Shown here in pieces: positions 63,722 through 64,000 of a stretch of 64,000 nt of DNA. The stretch is taken from assembly GCA_964030475.1 (NCBI GenBank), contig CAXIPT010000009.1, positions 934,774 to 998,773 on the forward strand. The letters are read 5' to 3'. Under the pieces are notes generated by a model. It did not search any database. It saw only the letters and a list, made by a program, of their open reading frames with translations, and was not told the DNA's origin. Within the stretch, counting starts at the first letter, position 1; every line of letters starts with the position of its first letter. The position numbers and the translations under genes were made by a program. The DNA comes from Tethya wilhelma (taxonomy: Eukaryota > Porifera > Demospongiae > Tethyida > Tethyidae).

Positions 63722-64000
63722 GTAGGTGTCAATGTGTGTGGGTACCTGTTATCAAAATAATATTGGTACGTCTGTAGTGATTGAATAGTTTGTGCAATGA
63801 ACCTTATAATATGTAACATCACCTTACACACTCTTCCTCATTTTAAGGACAAGTGGTTAATGGCATGGTGACTGGAAAGTTATCCTTTTTTTAACAATGT
63901 GTCATGGAGACTTAATCTCCTGTTATGTTGTTTGTCCTCCCTCATGTCTTGCATGGTTTGCATAAAAAGACCCACCTAAGTGTTGTCATGGTGCAGTCAA
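63722..64000 (+). other. Intron of the ephexin-like gene at the window edge
   Basis: No further exon of the DH domain could be placed with confidence before the window ends. Confidence 0.5.

Overview
This window looks like nuclear DNA of a marine demosponge, most plausibly Amphimedon queenslandica or a close relative. That is inferred from gene content and style, not from a database match. The genes are animal genes split by many short GT-AG introns. The DNA is AT-rich, crowded with CA and CT/GA microsatellites, and full of short foldback elements. It carries assembly gaps: single N at 23040, 27938, 33878 and 42615, and an N run at 57245-57665.

Region 1 (1-18.9 kb) is a tandem family of intronless genes on the minus strand. 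Each encodes a TKL-like protein kinase, a coiled coil and a Kelch propeller. Two copies are intact (73-2184, 8415-10565), two are frameshifted (13065-15285, 16242-18384) and one is a fragment (11410-12150). The 15-exon mitochondrial P5C dehydrogenase gene ALDH4A1 (3897-8203, plus strand) sits inside the array. Pieces of the last exon of ALDH4A1 and of the last exon of the ArfGAP gene to the right are repeated between the kinase copies, so the duplicated block can be read off: ALDH4A1 tail, kinase-Kelch, ACAP tail.

Region 2 (18.9-30.5 kb) is one ACAP-type ArfGAP gene (BAR, PH, ArfGAP, ankyrin) on the minus strand. It has a disordered insert of almost 800 residues before the ankyrin repeats and an intron filled with a tandem array of inverted-repeat elements.

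Region 3 (30.8-45.9 kb) is WDR33, the WD40 subunit of the mRNA polyadenylation complex, on the minus strand. It is interrupted in this sequence by a 5' portion of an ARHGEF10-like RhoGEF and an orphan exon of dihydrolipoamide dehydrogenase. A 929-bp block of WDR33 is present on both sides of the interruption, which points to a misassembly or a complex segmental duplication.

Region 4 (45.9-64 kb) holds SSU72 (plus), head to head with WDR33 across 267 bp; both proteins belong to the pre-mRNA 3'-end processing machinery. SSU72 intron 2 has the signature of a minor-spliceosome (U12) intron. Then come a CW + PWWP histone reader like ZCWPW1 (minus) and the 5' two thirds or more of an ephexin-type RhoGEF (plus) with a disordered N-terminal region of about 1,500 residues, running off the right end inside its DH domain.

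Exon boundaries were set by hand from splice sites, reading frame and similarity to remembered family sequences. The reconstructed exon lengths keep frame throughout ALDH4A1, ACAP, WDR33, ARHGEF10-like, SSU72, ZCWPW-like and ephexin-like.
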